The position numbers were made by a program, and so were the translations under genes. Of a DNA stretch of 35,667 bases, positions 15,240-20,964 are shown piece after piece. This DNA is from JAGWNR01 sp964565685 (GTDB lineage Bacteria; Patescibacteriota; Minisyncoccia; Phycocordibacterales; PALSA-1337): assembly GCA_964565685.1 (NCBI GenBank), contig CAZMFR010000009.1, positions 1 through 35,667 of the forward strand, written 5' to 3'. The notes under the pieces were generated by a model, which searched no databases, was not told the DNA's origin, and saw nothing but the letters and a program-made list of their open reading frames with translations. How positions within the stretch are numbered: position 1 is the stretch's first letter; every line of letters starts with the position of its first letter.

Positions 15240-15854
15240 TTATTGATTTATAAAAAAATCGGATAATTTGGCATACTTTTCAAACATACAATCGTTGTAT
15301 TTGATAATATCGCGATACGATTGATCGGTCGGGGTCTCCCTTAATTCCGAAATCATGGCCTTTATAGTTTCCAATCTGCCGACAAAGGCATTCTTTGGTG
15401 TGCGCACAGTCACTGAAAGATAATTATAAAAGTCGCTTTCCGATAATTGATCCATTTTGTCTTCCTTGAATAAAACAAAACCTTCAAGGTGTTTTATTCT
15501 GTTGACTTCGGCGCTCGTGCTCCTGGAAAGTCGATCATTGGACGTCGTGTGCGATCCGGAATCTCCATGTAAAATCTGTTTGGCAAACTCGATTCCTCTT
15601 TCTGTAAGAGAAAACACTTTGTTCGCGGCAGTGAGGTATCCCTTCTTTTTGAAATCATAAAGGGGTTTATGTACAAGATCGCCGGAATCCGGATATTCCT
15701 TATACCCCTTTAAATGAAAATCGGACGGATATTTCTTGAACAGACCGACAACGATGTCTTCGAAGCGAACATTCGCCTTTTCCCCTTTTCCGAAATCAAG
15801 AAGAAACAACAATATTTTTTCTCCGCGAGTGAGGTCGTTTGAATTTTTGGTCAT
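15240..15854 (-). CDS. Winged-helix protein of the ATPase operon
   Basis: A 204-aa protein that I do not assign to a named family. Residues 8-95 look like a winged helix: GEKILLFLLDFGKG...FEDIVVGLFKKYPSDFHLKGYKEYPDSGDLVHKPLYDFKKKGYLTAANKVFSLTERGIEFAKQIL, in which the wing carries the typical LTERGIE turn. The C-terminal half is helical (LEGFVLFKEDKMDQLSESDFYNYLSVT...) and may bind a partner. It stops 6 bp before the GHKL ATPase and starts 9 bp after the 75-aa gene, so it belongs to the operon. DNA binding or recruitment of the ATPase is the likely role, by inference. Confidence 0.75.
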   Translation of the reverse strand: MTKNSNDLTRGEKILLFLLDFGKGEKANVRFEDIVVGLFKKYPSDFHLKGYKEYPDSGDLVHKPLYDFKKKGYLTAANKVFSLTERGIEFAKQILHGDSGSHTTSNDRLSRSTSAEVNRIKHLEGFVLFKEDKMDQLSESDFYNYLSVTVRTPKNAFVGRLETIKAMISELRETPTDQSYRDIIKYNDCMFEKYAKLSDFFINQ

Positions 15855-15863
15855 AATATTTGA

Positions 15864-16091
15864 TCAGAGCCTGAATTGCTCGTTTTTATTGATAAAATGA
15901 AATCTAGACTTGGTTTCCTTAACCTTCTTTTCAATCTCTACAAATATTTTTTCAATGTCGCTCTCGTCAAATTCATACATTTGCTTGTTTGCACAATTGC
16001 CAAGAATTTTTAGCCTGTGCAACACGGTATTTGTGCGCATGGTCGCCAAACGCTTGAATCTTTCTCGTTTATTGTTGTTTTGTTTTTGCAT
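15864..16091 (-). CDS. Small basic protein, first gene of the ATPase operon
   Basis: A 75-aa protein, MQKQNNNKRERFKRLATMRTNTVLHRL...ENFRL-type in build, with a basic N-terminal helix (KRERFKRLATMRTN), the stretch LKILGNCANKQMYEF, and an acidic then basic helix (SDIEKIFVEIEKKVKETKSRF). My recollection is that small proteins with the RFxRLAxxRTNxVLxRLxxLGNC pattern occur next to methylases and ATP-binding proteins in defence loci, but I cannot confirm a named family. It is the promoter-proximal gene, with an AT-rich inverted repeat between promoter and start, so it could also be an autoregulator. ATG 16091 is the only plausible start. Confidence 0.7.
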   Translation of the reverse strand: MQKQNNNKRERFKRLATMRTNTVLHRLKILGNCANKQMYEFDESDIEKIFVEIEKKVKETKSRFHFINKNEQFRL

Positions 16092-16157
16092 GGTTAATTA
16101 ATGTTTACCTATTTAATTAGCATATCACATATTATATTTTAATGCTACCTTTTGCAA
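16092..16157 (-). promoter_or_regulatory. Promoter and possible operator of ATPase operon
   Basis: On the minus strand TTGCAA (16157-16152), 17 bp, and TAATAT (16134-16129). Between the start site and ATG 16091 lies an imperfect inverted repeat TTAATTAAT...ATTTAATTAG (about 16094-16120), which may be an operator. This is one of the few genes here with a leader. Confidence 0.5.
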
Positions 16158-16237
16158 GGGTGTCATTTTGTATAGAACATCTTCACTTTAGCACCTTTTT
16201 GTTAAGAAATGAAACATATAGATCGCCAATTTCCCCC

Positions 16238-16409
16238 CCACACCCGCCCGAAAAAACAGGCGGACAGGCGCGGCATTCCTCCCCGAACCCCTCCTGCCGC
16301 GCCGTCCGAACCACACGCCTCGCAGAGCGACGGCGCAACCAGAAACCAAATCAGCGGTCAGGATTTTCGGCGAAAAAAGTTCGAACTTTAAGTAAAAATT
16401 GCCGCAAAT
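16238..16409 (-). repeat. IR1 right copy (half of internal attP-like junction)
   Basis: Inverted copy of the island's left end (7963-8135). Its hairpin is GGACAGGCGCGGCA (16262-16275) with TGCCGCGCCGTCC (16295-16307), one bulged A, and loop TTCCTCCCCGAACCCCTCC. The stem differs from the left copy but pairs just as well. Confidence 0.85.
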
Positions 16410-16588
16410 TCGCAAAAGTCACAAAATCGTCCGAAAAAGGCGAAAGAGAAATACCAAGTGGAGGGCGGGGCGGAATTCCCCCCTGAAACCCCCCTTCCGC
16501 CCCGCCCGCATATTTGTTGGCCGTTTTGGGAATTGCCGGAACAAATGCAAAAGGTGCGCGGGGCGAAAAAACGAGGGCGCGGTCGCGT
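16402..16588 (-). repeat. IR2 left copy (other half of internal junction)
   Basis: Inverted copy of 18171-18357, the 3' part of the recombinase gene and island right end. I read two mismatches in 187 bp (CACAAA versus CGCGAA near 16422). It abuts IR1 right, sharing the ATTTGCGG core (16402-16409). The hairpin GGGCGGGGCGGAA/TTCCGCCCCGCCC (16463-16475 with 16495-16507) has the loop TTCCCCCCTGAAACCCCCC. Confidence 0.88.
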
Positions 16589-16649
16589 GGAAAGGAAGAA
16601 AAAGGAAATCATATTTTCTTTTTGAAGAAAATGAATACATAAGAAGTAC

Positions 16650-16731
16650 GCGGATGTCAGAACGGCTTCGCACGGGAACCCGCACCGTCGCCCGAGGCGA
16701 CCGTGCGGTGCTTCGCCATACAGACATCCGC
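16650..16731. repeat. Large palindrome upstream of recombinase
   Basis: Outer arms GCGGATGTC (16650-16658) and GACATCCGC (16723-16731) enclose an inner hairpin GCACCGTCGCC-CGA-GGCGACCGTGC (16682-16706, one mismatch). It sits between the IR2 copy and the recombinase promoter, in a 215-bp stretch without genes. It could be a cruciform, a small RNA or an insertion relic. Confidence 0.55.
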
Positions 16732-16771
16732 TAAAACAGAGGTTGGGCAAGTTATACACCAAAAATATTTC

Positions 16772-16797
16772 TTGACTTGGAAATATTTTGCTAGAAT
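16772..16797 (+). promoter_or_regulatory. Leaderless promoter of recombinase
   Basis: TGC-TAGAAT (16789-16797) lies 6 nt before ATG 16804. TTGACT (16772-16777) is 14 bp upstream, shorter than ideal, so the extended -10 probably dominates. Confidence 0.55.
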
Positions 16798-16803
16798 TCG
16801 CTT

Positions 16804-18471
16804 ATGAGTGACAAAAAATATTTTATCTATGCTCGAAAATCCACTGATGACAAAGATCACCAGATCAGAAGTCTGCCTGACCAACTAGCTGAATTACGCG
16901 AGCTAGCCAGGAAGGAACAAATTGATGTTGTCGATACCTTTATAGAGAAACAGACCGCCAAAGTACCTGGCAGGCCTATTTTCGCAGACATGTTGGATCG
17001 TATAGAAGCCGGTGAGGCTTCTGGAATCCTTGCATGGCACCCTGATAGACTCGCTCGCAACTCTGTTGATGGTGGACGTGTCATATATTTGGTTGATACC
17101 GGCAAAATTACTGACTTGAAATTCCCGACATTCTGGTTTGATGCTACTCCACAGGGTAAATTTATGCTTTCGATTTCCTTTGGTCAATCGAAATATTATG
17201 TAGACAATCTATCGGAAAATATCAAACGTGGACAAAAGCAAAAACTCAAAAATGGAATCTGGCCACAGAAAGCTCCACTTGGATATTTGAACGACAAAAA
17301 AATCAAAACCATTGTCGTTGATCCGGTAAAATCTATACTCGTCAAAAAGACATTTGAAGCGTATGCGACTGGAAACTTCACCTTCGCCCAGGTCAGAAGA
17401 AAAATTAATGATCTTGGCCTTAAAGGTACTGGTGACGGCATACTTTCCATTTCCAATTACCAATATCTTCTTAAAAATCCTTTCTATCATGGTCTCATCC
17501 GCTATCATGGAGAATTTTACGAAGGTAAACACGAACCGATCATTTCAAAAAAGCTTTTTGATGACGTTCAGGAGGTGATGACACGAAAAAGTAAACCGAA
17601 AACTGCAGAGTTAAAACCTTACGACTACAGAGGTCTATTTCACTGCGGTGAATGCGGCTGTTTCATTACGACAGAGACACAAAAAGGCCACAATTACCTC
17701 CGATGCACGAAACGGAAAGGTTTATGCAATCAGAAATATGTCCGCGAGGAAATCATCACCTCACAGATGCAGACAGAATTGAAAAAATATTCATTGGCTG
17801 ACGAAGTAACAGATTGGTTGATCGCCGAAAATGAAAAAGATAAATCCGAGAATGATAAACTTCTGAAAAATCAGACGGATAAAGTGAATGCCGAGATTGC
17901 TATCGTTGATTCAAAGCTCGACAAACTCATGACGGCATATCTGGAAAACGCTTTAACGCTTCCGGAATACCAGGAAAACAAGAACAAGTTTGTTGTCGAA
18001 AAGCACACCTTGAATGACAAACTGGCATCCTTGGCACAGGTTTCAACAAATCGGTTCGAACCGGTGAAAAATTTCCTAGAAGCGAGCAAACAAGCCAAGA
18101 TTGTGGCAGACGGAGGTGATCCGACTAAAATCCGATCTTTTTTCCAAAAAATCGGTTCGAACTTTGCCATACGCGACCGCGCCCTCGTTTTTTCGCCCCG
18201 CGCACCTTTTGCATTTGTTCCGGCAATTCCCAAAACGGCCAACAAATATGCGGGCGGGGCGGAAGGGGGGTTTCAGGGGGGAATTCCGCCCCGCCCTCCA
18301 CTTGGTATTTCTCTTTCGCCTTTTTCGGACGATTTCGCGACTTTTGCGAATTTGCGGAAAGGGGGGGATTCGAACCCCCGAGGAGCTTTCGCCCCTGCCG
18401 GTTTTCGAAACCGGTACATTCGACCACTCTGTCACCTTTCCTTTGATGGACATATCCACATCCGAACTTGA
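16804..18471 (+). CDS. Large serine recombinase (island integrase)
   Basis: A 555-aa site-specific recombinase of the large serine family. The catalytic serine is S13 in YARKSTDDKDHQ. The resolvase domain continues with GRPIFADMLDRIEAGEASGILAWHPDRLARN. A recombinase domain follows, then a zinc ribbon (HCGECGCF, C281/C284, then RCTKRKGLC) and a coiled coil (about 330-400). The last 100 residues are low-complexity because the frame runs through IR2 right (18171-18357) and then antisense through tRNA-Ser. If the end were joined to the island's left end, the frame would instead finish on a different 16-residue tail. It should integrate and excise the island at the tRNA-Ser 3' end. Confidence 0.92.
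   Translation: MSDKKYFIYARKSTDDKDHQIRSLPDQLAELRELARKEQIDVVDTFIEKQTAKVPGRPIFADMLDRIEAGEASGILAWHPDRLARNSVDGGRVIYLVDTGKITDLKFPTFWFDATPQGKFMLSISFGQSKYYVDNLSENIKRGQKQKLKNGIWPQKAPLGYLNDKKIKTIVVDPVKSILVKKTFEAYATGNFTFAQVRRKINDLGLKGTGDGILSISNYQYLLKNPFYHGLIRYHGEFYEGKHEPIISKKLFDDVQEVMTRKSKPKTAELKPYDYRGLFHCGECGCFITTETQKGHNYLRCTKRKGLCNQKYVREEIITSQMQTELKKYSLADEVTDWLIAENEKDKSENDKLLKNQTDKVNAEIAIVDSKLDKLMTAYLENALTLPEYQENKNKFVVEKHTLNDKLASLAQVSTNRFEPVKNFLEASKQAKIVADGGDPTKIRSFFQKIGSNFAIRDRALVFSPRAPFAFVPAIPKTANKYAGGAEGGFQGGIPPRPPLGISLSPFSDDFATFANLRKGGDSNPRGAFAPAGFRNRYIRPLCHLSFDGHIHIRT
18171..18357 (+). repeat. Island right end (IR2 right copy)
   Basis: Inverted copy of 16402-16588. It lies inside the recombinase gene (about residues 456-518), holds the hairpin GGGCGGGGCGGAA/TTCCGCCCCGCCC (18252-18264 with 18284-18296) and ends in ATTTGCGG (18350-18357), which overlaps the tRNA-Ser 3' end by three bases. 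Confidence 0.88.
18355..18441 (-). tRNA. tRNA-Ser (anticodon CGA)
   Basis: Class II tRNA of 87 nt. Acceptor GGAAAGG/CCTTTCC with discriminator G. The anticodon stem CCGGT/ACCGG encloses TTCGAAA, giving CGA. A long variable arm (CAGGGGCGAAAGCTCCTC) and T-arm GGGGGTTCGAATCCCCC are present. Its 3' end is the attachment site of the island, and the recombinase gene overlaps it on the opposite strand. Confidence 0.94.
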
Positions 18472-18494
18472 ACTTCTTTAACCTTACCATTTCT

Positions 18495-18523
18495 TTGCCA
18501 TTTTTTCAAAAAATTGCTATTAT
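18495..18523 (+). promoter_or_regulatory. Promoter of tRNA-Glu
   Basis: TTGCCA (18495-18500), a 17-bp spacer ending in TGC, and TATTAT (18518-18523), 29 bp before the tRNA. This is among the best consensus matches in the window. Confidence 0.7.
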
Positions 18524-18552
18524 TTCGTCAAGCGAGGATCGCATAAAAAAAC

Positions 18553-18624
18553 GGCCCTATCGTCTAGTGGTTAGGACAGCGGGTTTTCAATCCGTTAACC
18601 AGAGTTCGACTCTCTGTAGGGCTA
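18553..18624 (+). tRNA. tRNA-Glu (anticodon UUC)
   Basis: Seventy-two nt. Acceptor GGCCCTA/TAGGGCT (one G-U) with discriminator A. The anticodon loop TTTTCAA gives TTC. The D-arm GTCTAGTGGTTAGGAC and T-arm AGAGTTCGACTCTCT are typical of tRNA-Glu. CCA is not encoded. Confidence 0.93.
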
Positions 18625-18666
18625 CAAACATCTTTAGAGGAAACATAGCGGAGCAAGCCGTGTCTT

Positions 18667-19704
18667 TTATTTTGCCTTTATGAAAAGATAGATGTCTTCG
18701 AGCGCTTTTATCGCGTCGCCGACAGCGATGTTGTTTTGATGGAAAAGACCGTCAGTCACGTCGCCTGCCGCCCATATCCCGGAAACGCTGGCGCGCTGAT
18801 TCTTTGGATCTACGATTATGTGGCCGTATCTGTCTAATTTGACAGAGTTTTTTATGAAGTCAGTATTTGGAATGGAGCCGATCTCAGCGAATATGCCGGT
18901 GACATTGATGGTTGCATCTTTTTTTGTGGTCGAATCGGTATAAGTAAAACCGCTGACGAATCTGTCGCCGAGGACCTCTTTTGGCACGGCGTTCTTTATT
19001 GCTTTCATCTTTGGATTTGAAGTGATAGCTTCGATAATGACTGGGTCGGCTTTGAAGTCGTTACGAGAAAGCAAGGTGACAGATTTGCAATATGCCAGGA
19101 GCTGGGCGGCTGACTCGAAACCAGCATTGCCGCCGCCTACTACAGCTACGTCCTGTCCGGCAAAGAGCGGACCGTCACAAGATGCGCAATAGGTGAGACC
19201 CTTGTGTTCTAGCCGATCAGCGCCGGGAATATCTAGCTTGCGGCGGCTCGAGCCGGTTGTCACGAGTATTGTTTTTGCTTTATAGGTGTCTTTATTGGTT
19301 GTTATGGTAAAGAATCCTGCTTCGGCAGATACATTCTCTCGTCGGGTACGCGTATTTTCTGCTGAAAATCCGTTACGTCCTCGAGCCAAGCTCTGCGGAG
19401 CCCCTTCGAGAGAAGTGTTTGCCGTCGCGCGTCTTATCATTTCGACATCCATCGCCCATTCGCCTTCGCATATATGCAAGACATCGCCGGCATATGCTTT
19501 TAGATGATTTTCGAGTTTCTTTGAGAGGTCGAGCCCTGATATTTTTACTTCTCCTATCCAATTTTCGATTCCTTCGGAAACGGAGCTCTGGCCGTTCCAG
19601 TCCTTTGTTATAAAAACAGTTTTGAGCTGTTTGCGTGCGGCATAGACGCCAGCCGCTACGCCAGCAGGACCGCCACCGAGGATCGCGAGGTCGTATTGTT
19701 GCAT
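18667..19704 (-). CDS. trxB: Thioredoxin reductase-like protein with 30-aa insertion
   Basis: An FAD/NAD(P)H-dependent disulfide reductase of 345 aa. The FAD-binding motif GGGPAGVAAGVYAAR (10-24), the redox pair C173/C176 in YCASCDGP, the NADPH-binding VVGGGNAGFESA (188-199) and the C-terminal GIWAAGDVTD are all present. The redox motif is CASC rather than the more common CATC. Residues 96-125 (NTSLEGAPQSLARGR...ENV) have no place in the family; without them the protein is about 315 aa, the usual length. This stretch is encoded by an in-frame palindromic insertion. It is leaderless from TGG-TATACT 7 nt upstream. No thioredoxin gene is in the window. Confidence 0.93.
   Translation of the reverse strand: MQQYDLAILGGGPAGVAAGVYAARKQLKTVFITKDWNGQSSVSEGIENWIGEVKISGLDLSKKLENHLKAYAGDVLHICEGEWAMDVEMIRRATANTSLEGAPQSLARGRNGFSAENTRTRRENVSAEAGFFTITTNKDTYKAKTILVTTGSSRRKLDIPGADRLEHKGLTYCASCDGPLFAGQDVAVVGGGNAGFESAAQLLAYCKSVTLLSRNDFKADPVIIEAITSNPKMKAIKNAVPKEVLGDRFVSGFTYTDSTTKKDATINVTGIFAEIGSIPNTDFIKNSVKLDRYGHIIVDPKNQRASVSGIWAAGDVTDGLFHQNNIAVGDAIKALEDIYLFIKAK
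19331..19418. repeat. Palindromic insertion inside trxB
   Basis: Eighty-eight bp with inverted ends, ACATTCTCTCG (19331-19341) against CGAGAGAAGTGT (19407-19418). The centre holds ATTTTC-TGCT-GAAAAT (about 19354-19369), like the hairpin at 7458-7493. It adds about 30 codons without breaking the frame. Confidence 0.65.
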
Positions 19705-19711
19705 GGAGATA

Positions 19712-19717
19712 AGTATA
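19712..19717 (-). promoter_or_regulatory. Extended -10 box of trxB, leaderless start
   Basis: On the minus strand TGG-TATACT, 7 nt before ATG 19704. It is divergent from the hicBA promoter. Confidence 0.6.
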
Positions 19718-19743
19718 CCAGAAAATTATATAAGAAGACCAGC

Positions 19744-19772
19744 TTGTTTCCCGTCTTATTTTCTGCTATTAT
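19744..19772 (+). promoter_or_regulatory. Leaderless promoter of hicBA
   Basis: TTGTTT (19744-19749), a 17-bp spacer ending TGC, and TATTAT (19767-19772), 6 nt before the hicB ATG. Confidence 0.65.
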
Positions 19773-19778
19773 GAAACT

Positions 19779-20069
19779 ATGAAGAAAATCTCGTTCAAAG
19801 CATCATTGCCAGTCATGTTCCTTCGCGAAGGGAAGGGTTTTGTGGCGTATACTCCGGCACTTGATCTTTCTACATCTGCTTCTACTCTTGCCAAGGCAAA
19901 GAATCGCTTTGCCGAAGCAGTGGAAATCTTTATTGAAGAATGTCACAGAATGGGCACTCTCGAGTCTGTTCTTGAAGACCTTGGTTGGAAGAAGTCAAAA
20001 GCTACTTGGAAACCTCCTGTTATCGTCGGTCAAAGTTCCATTCCGTTCAAACTACCGGCTTTTGCTTAA
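19779..20069 (+). CDS. hicB: HicB-like antitoxin
   Basis: A 96-aa HicB-type protein. The N-terminal partial RNase-H-like fold is seen as LPVMFLREGKGFVAYTPALDLSTSASTLAKAKNRFAEAVEIFIEE (about 9-53), matching the family pattern of a beta hairpin, GFVAYxPALxLxTxGxTxxEA and a helix. The C-terminal part is short, without an obvious ribbon-helix-helix, so autoregulation is uncertain. The stop is 5 bp before the ATG of the hicA gene, and the pair shares one leaderless promoter. It would neutralise the HicA RNase. Antitoxin-first order is less common than hicA-hicB but well known. Confidence 0.85.
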   Translation: MKKISFKASLPVMFLREGKGFVAYTPALDLSTSASTLAKAKNRFAEAVEIFIEECHRMGTLESVLEDLGWKKSKATWKPPVIVGQSSIPFKLPAFA

Positions 20070-20074
20070 AAAAT

Positions 20075-20305
20075 ATGCCCGGCATCGCTCAAATCTCTTG
20101 GAAAGAGTTCGAGAAGTTTTTGAAGTTTGTCGGCTGTGCCTTTGTCCGCGAAAAAGGCGATCATCGTGTCTGGACTCGCAAAGGATTGAGACGACCAATA
20201 ATCATTCCGCGCGATATGTGTGTGCCGATTTTCATTATCCGAAATAACCTACGGCTTCTTGATGTTTCGGTGAAGGAATACTTGGAGATTATGGGAAGGG
20301 TGTAA
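20075..20305 (+). CDS. hicA: HicA-like mRNA interferase toxin
   Basis: A 76-aa HicA-type toxin with the double-stranded-RNA-binding-like fold. Visible features are the N-terminal SWKEFEKFLKFVGCAFVREKGDHRVW, with the catalytic His in GDHRVW (family GSHxxx), and IIIPRD...LRLLDVSVKEYLEIMG near the end. I chose ATG 20075 because family alignments start at MPGIAQISWKEF. The frame stays open upstream to 19985, but that part overlaps hicB and has no homology. HicA cleaves mRNA when HicB is lost. Composition matches its surroundings, so transfer is not evident. Confidence 0.85.
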   Translation: MPGIAQISWKEFEKFLKFVGCAFVREKGDHRVWTRKGLRRPIIIPRDMCVPIFIIRNNLRLLDVSVKEYLEIMGRV

Positions 20306-20319
20306 ATACCAAGTTCTAC

Positions 20320-20961
20320 TTAAGGATTATTAACTTTGAACACGTAATATACCAAATTGCTTTTACCTTTTTTTCTTTTCAATTCAGTCAATGAAAAACC
20401 ATAACATTTTGCTATATTTTTTATTACTCTTATTTTTCCGAATGAGGACCAGCATATGAAAGCTCGGCCATTCTTGTTCAGATGTTTATTCAAACCCGCA
20501 AAAAACTTTTTAACGGCCTTGTTATCCTTGTCCCAAAAGCTTATCTCATAATTATTTCGAGCCTGATGATTGGTAAAAGGGGGATTAAAAGTGATCACGT
20601 CAAACTTTTTATCTATATCCCCAAAAACATCGGCTTGCTTCACATCTACTTTTAAACCTGTCATAACACTATTTTCTTTTGCATTCTTGACTGCAAATGG
20701 ATTCAAATCAGTGGCAAGAACATATCGAGCGCCTCTTTTCTTTGCTTGCAAAGCGGCTAGGCCAGTTCCAGTGCCAATGTCCCAAGAAGTCTCGCCTTTC
20801 TTCACATCCAAGACGTCGCATAGGATCTCGCTATCTGTACTCCCTTTGAATACTTTTGGTAAAACAATATAATCAAAGCCCGCAAGTTTCTTCTTGAATG
20901 GCCTTACCTTTGCCATTTCTTGAAGTTTTCTTGCTTGAAGTTTTAAACTTAACTGGTTCAA
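20320..20961 (-). CDS. Class I SAM methyltransferase (NPPF type)
   Basis: A 213-aa methyltransferase with the SAM-binding motif WDIGTGTGLAALQAKKRGA (about 58-76), the acidic residue in ATDLNPFAV and the catalytic-type loop TFNPPFTNHQA. NPPF is found in enzymes that methylate amide or exocyclic amino nitrogens, such as PrmC-like and RlmJ/RsmD-like enzymes, so the substrate may be a protein glutamine, rRNA or DNA. The start appears to be TTG at 20961, 3 bp after the ftsZ stop; no in-frame ATG precedes it. It is probably translated by reinitiation after ftsZ. Confidence 0.8.
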   Translation of the reverse strand: MNQLSLKLQARKLQEMAKVRPFKKKLAGFDYIVLPKVFKGSTDSEILCDVLDVKKGETSWDIGTGTGLAALQAKKRGARYVLATDLNPFAVKNAKENSVMTGLKVDVKQADVFGDIDKKFDVITFNPPFTNHQARNNYEISFWDKDNKAVKKFFAGLNKHLNKNGRAFICWSSFGKIRVIKNIAKCYGFSLTELKRKKGKSNLVYYVFKVNNP

Positions 20962-20964
20962 TGT

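Larger units (their letters stand above)
7963..18357. mobile_element. Integrated island at tRNA-Ser with serine recombinase
   Basis: About 10.4 kb bounded by direct copies of ATTTGCGG at 7963-7970 and 18350-18357. The right copy overlaps the last bases of the tRNA-Ser gene, a common integration target. A large serine recombinase gene lies at that end. The cargo is AT-rich and consists of defence-like genes (AlbA-type ATP-binding protein, Vsr, Dcm, GHKL ATPase operon). An inverted third copy of the core (16402-16409), with flanks from both ends, sits inside. The island could be one element with a rearranged attachment region or two adjacent elements. The boundaries are inferred from the repeats. 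Confidence 0.65.

Noticed and set aside
16142..16762. Several overlapping frames in the inverted-repeat region upstream of the recombinase
   Set aside because: Low-complexity Pro/Arg translations of GC-rich hairpins; they are also copies of the recombinase tail and carry no domain.
19985..20074. Longer hicA from ATG 19985
   Set aside because: The extra 30 residues overlap hicB in another frame and do not resemble HicA.
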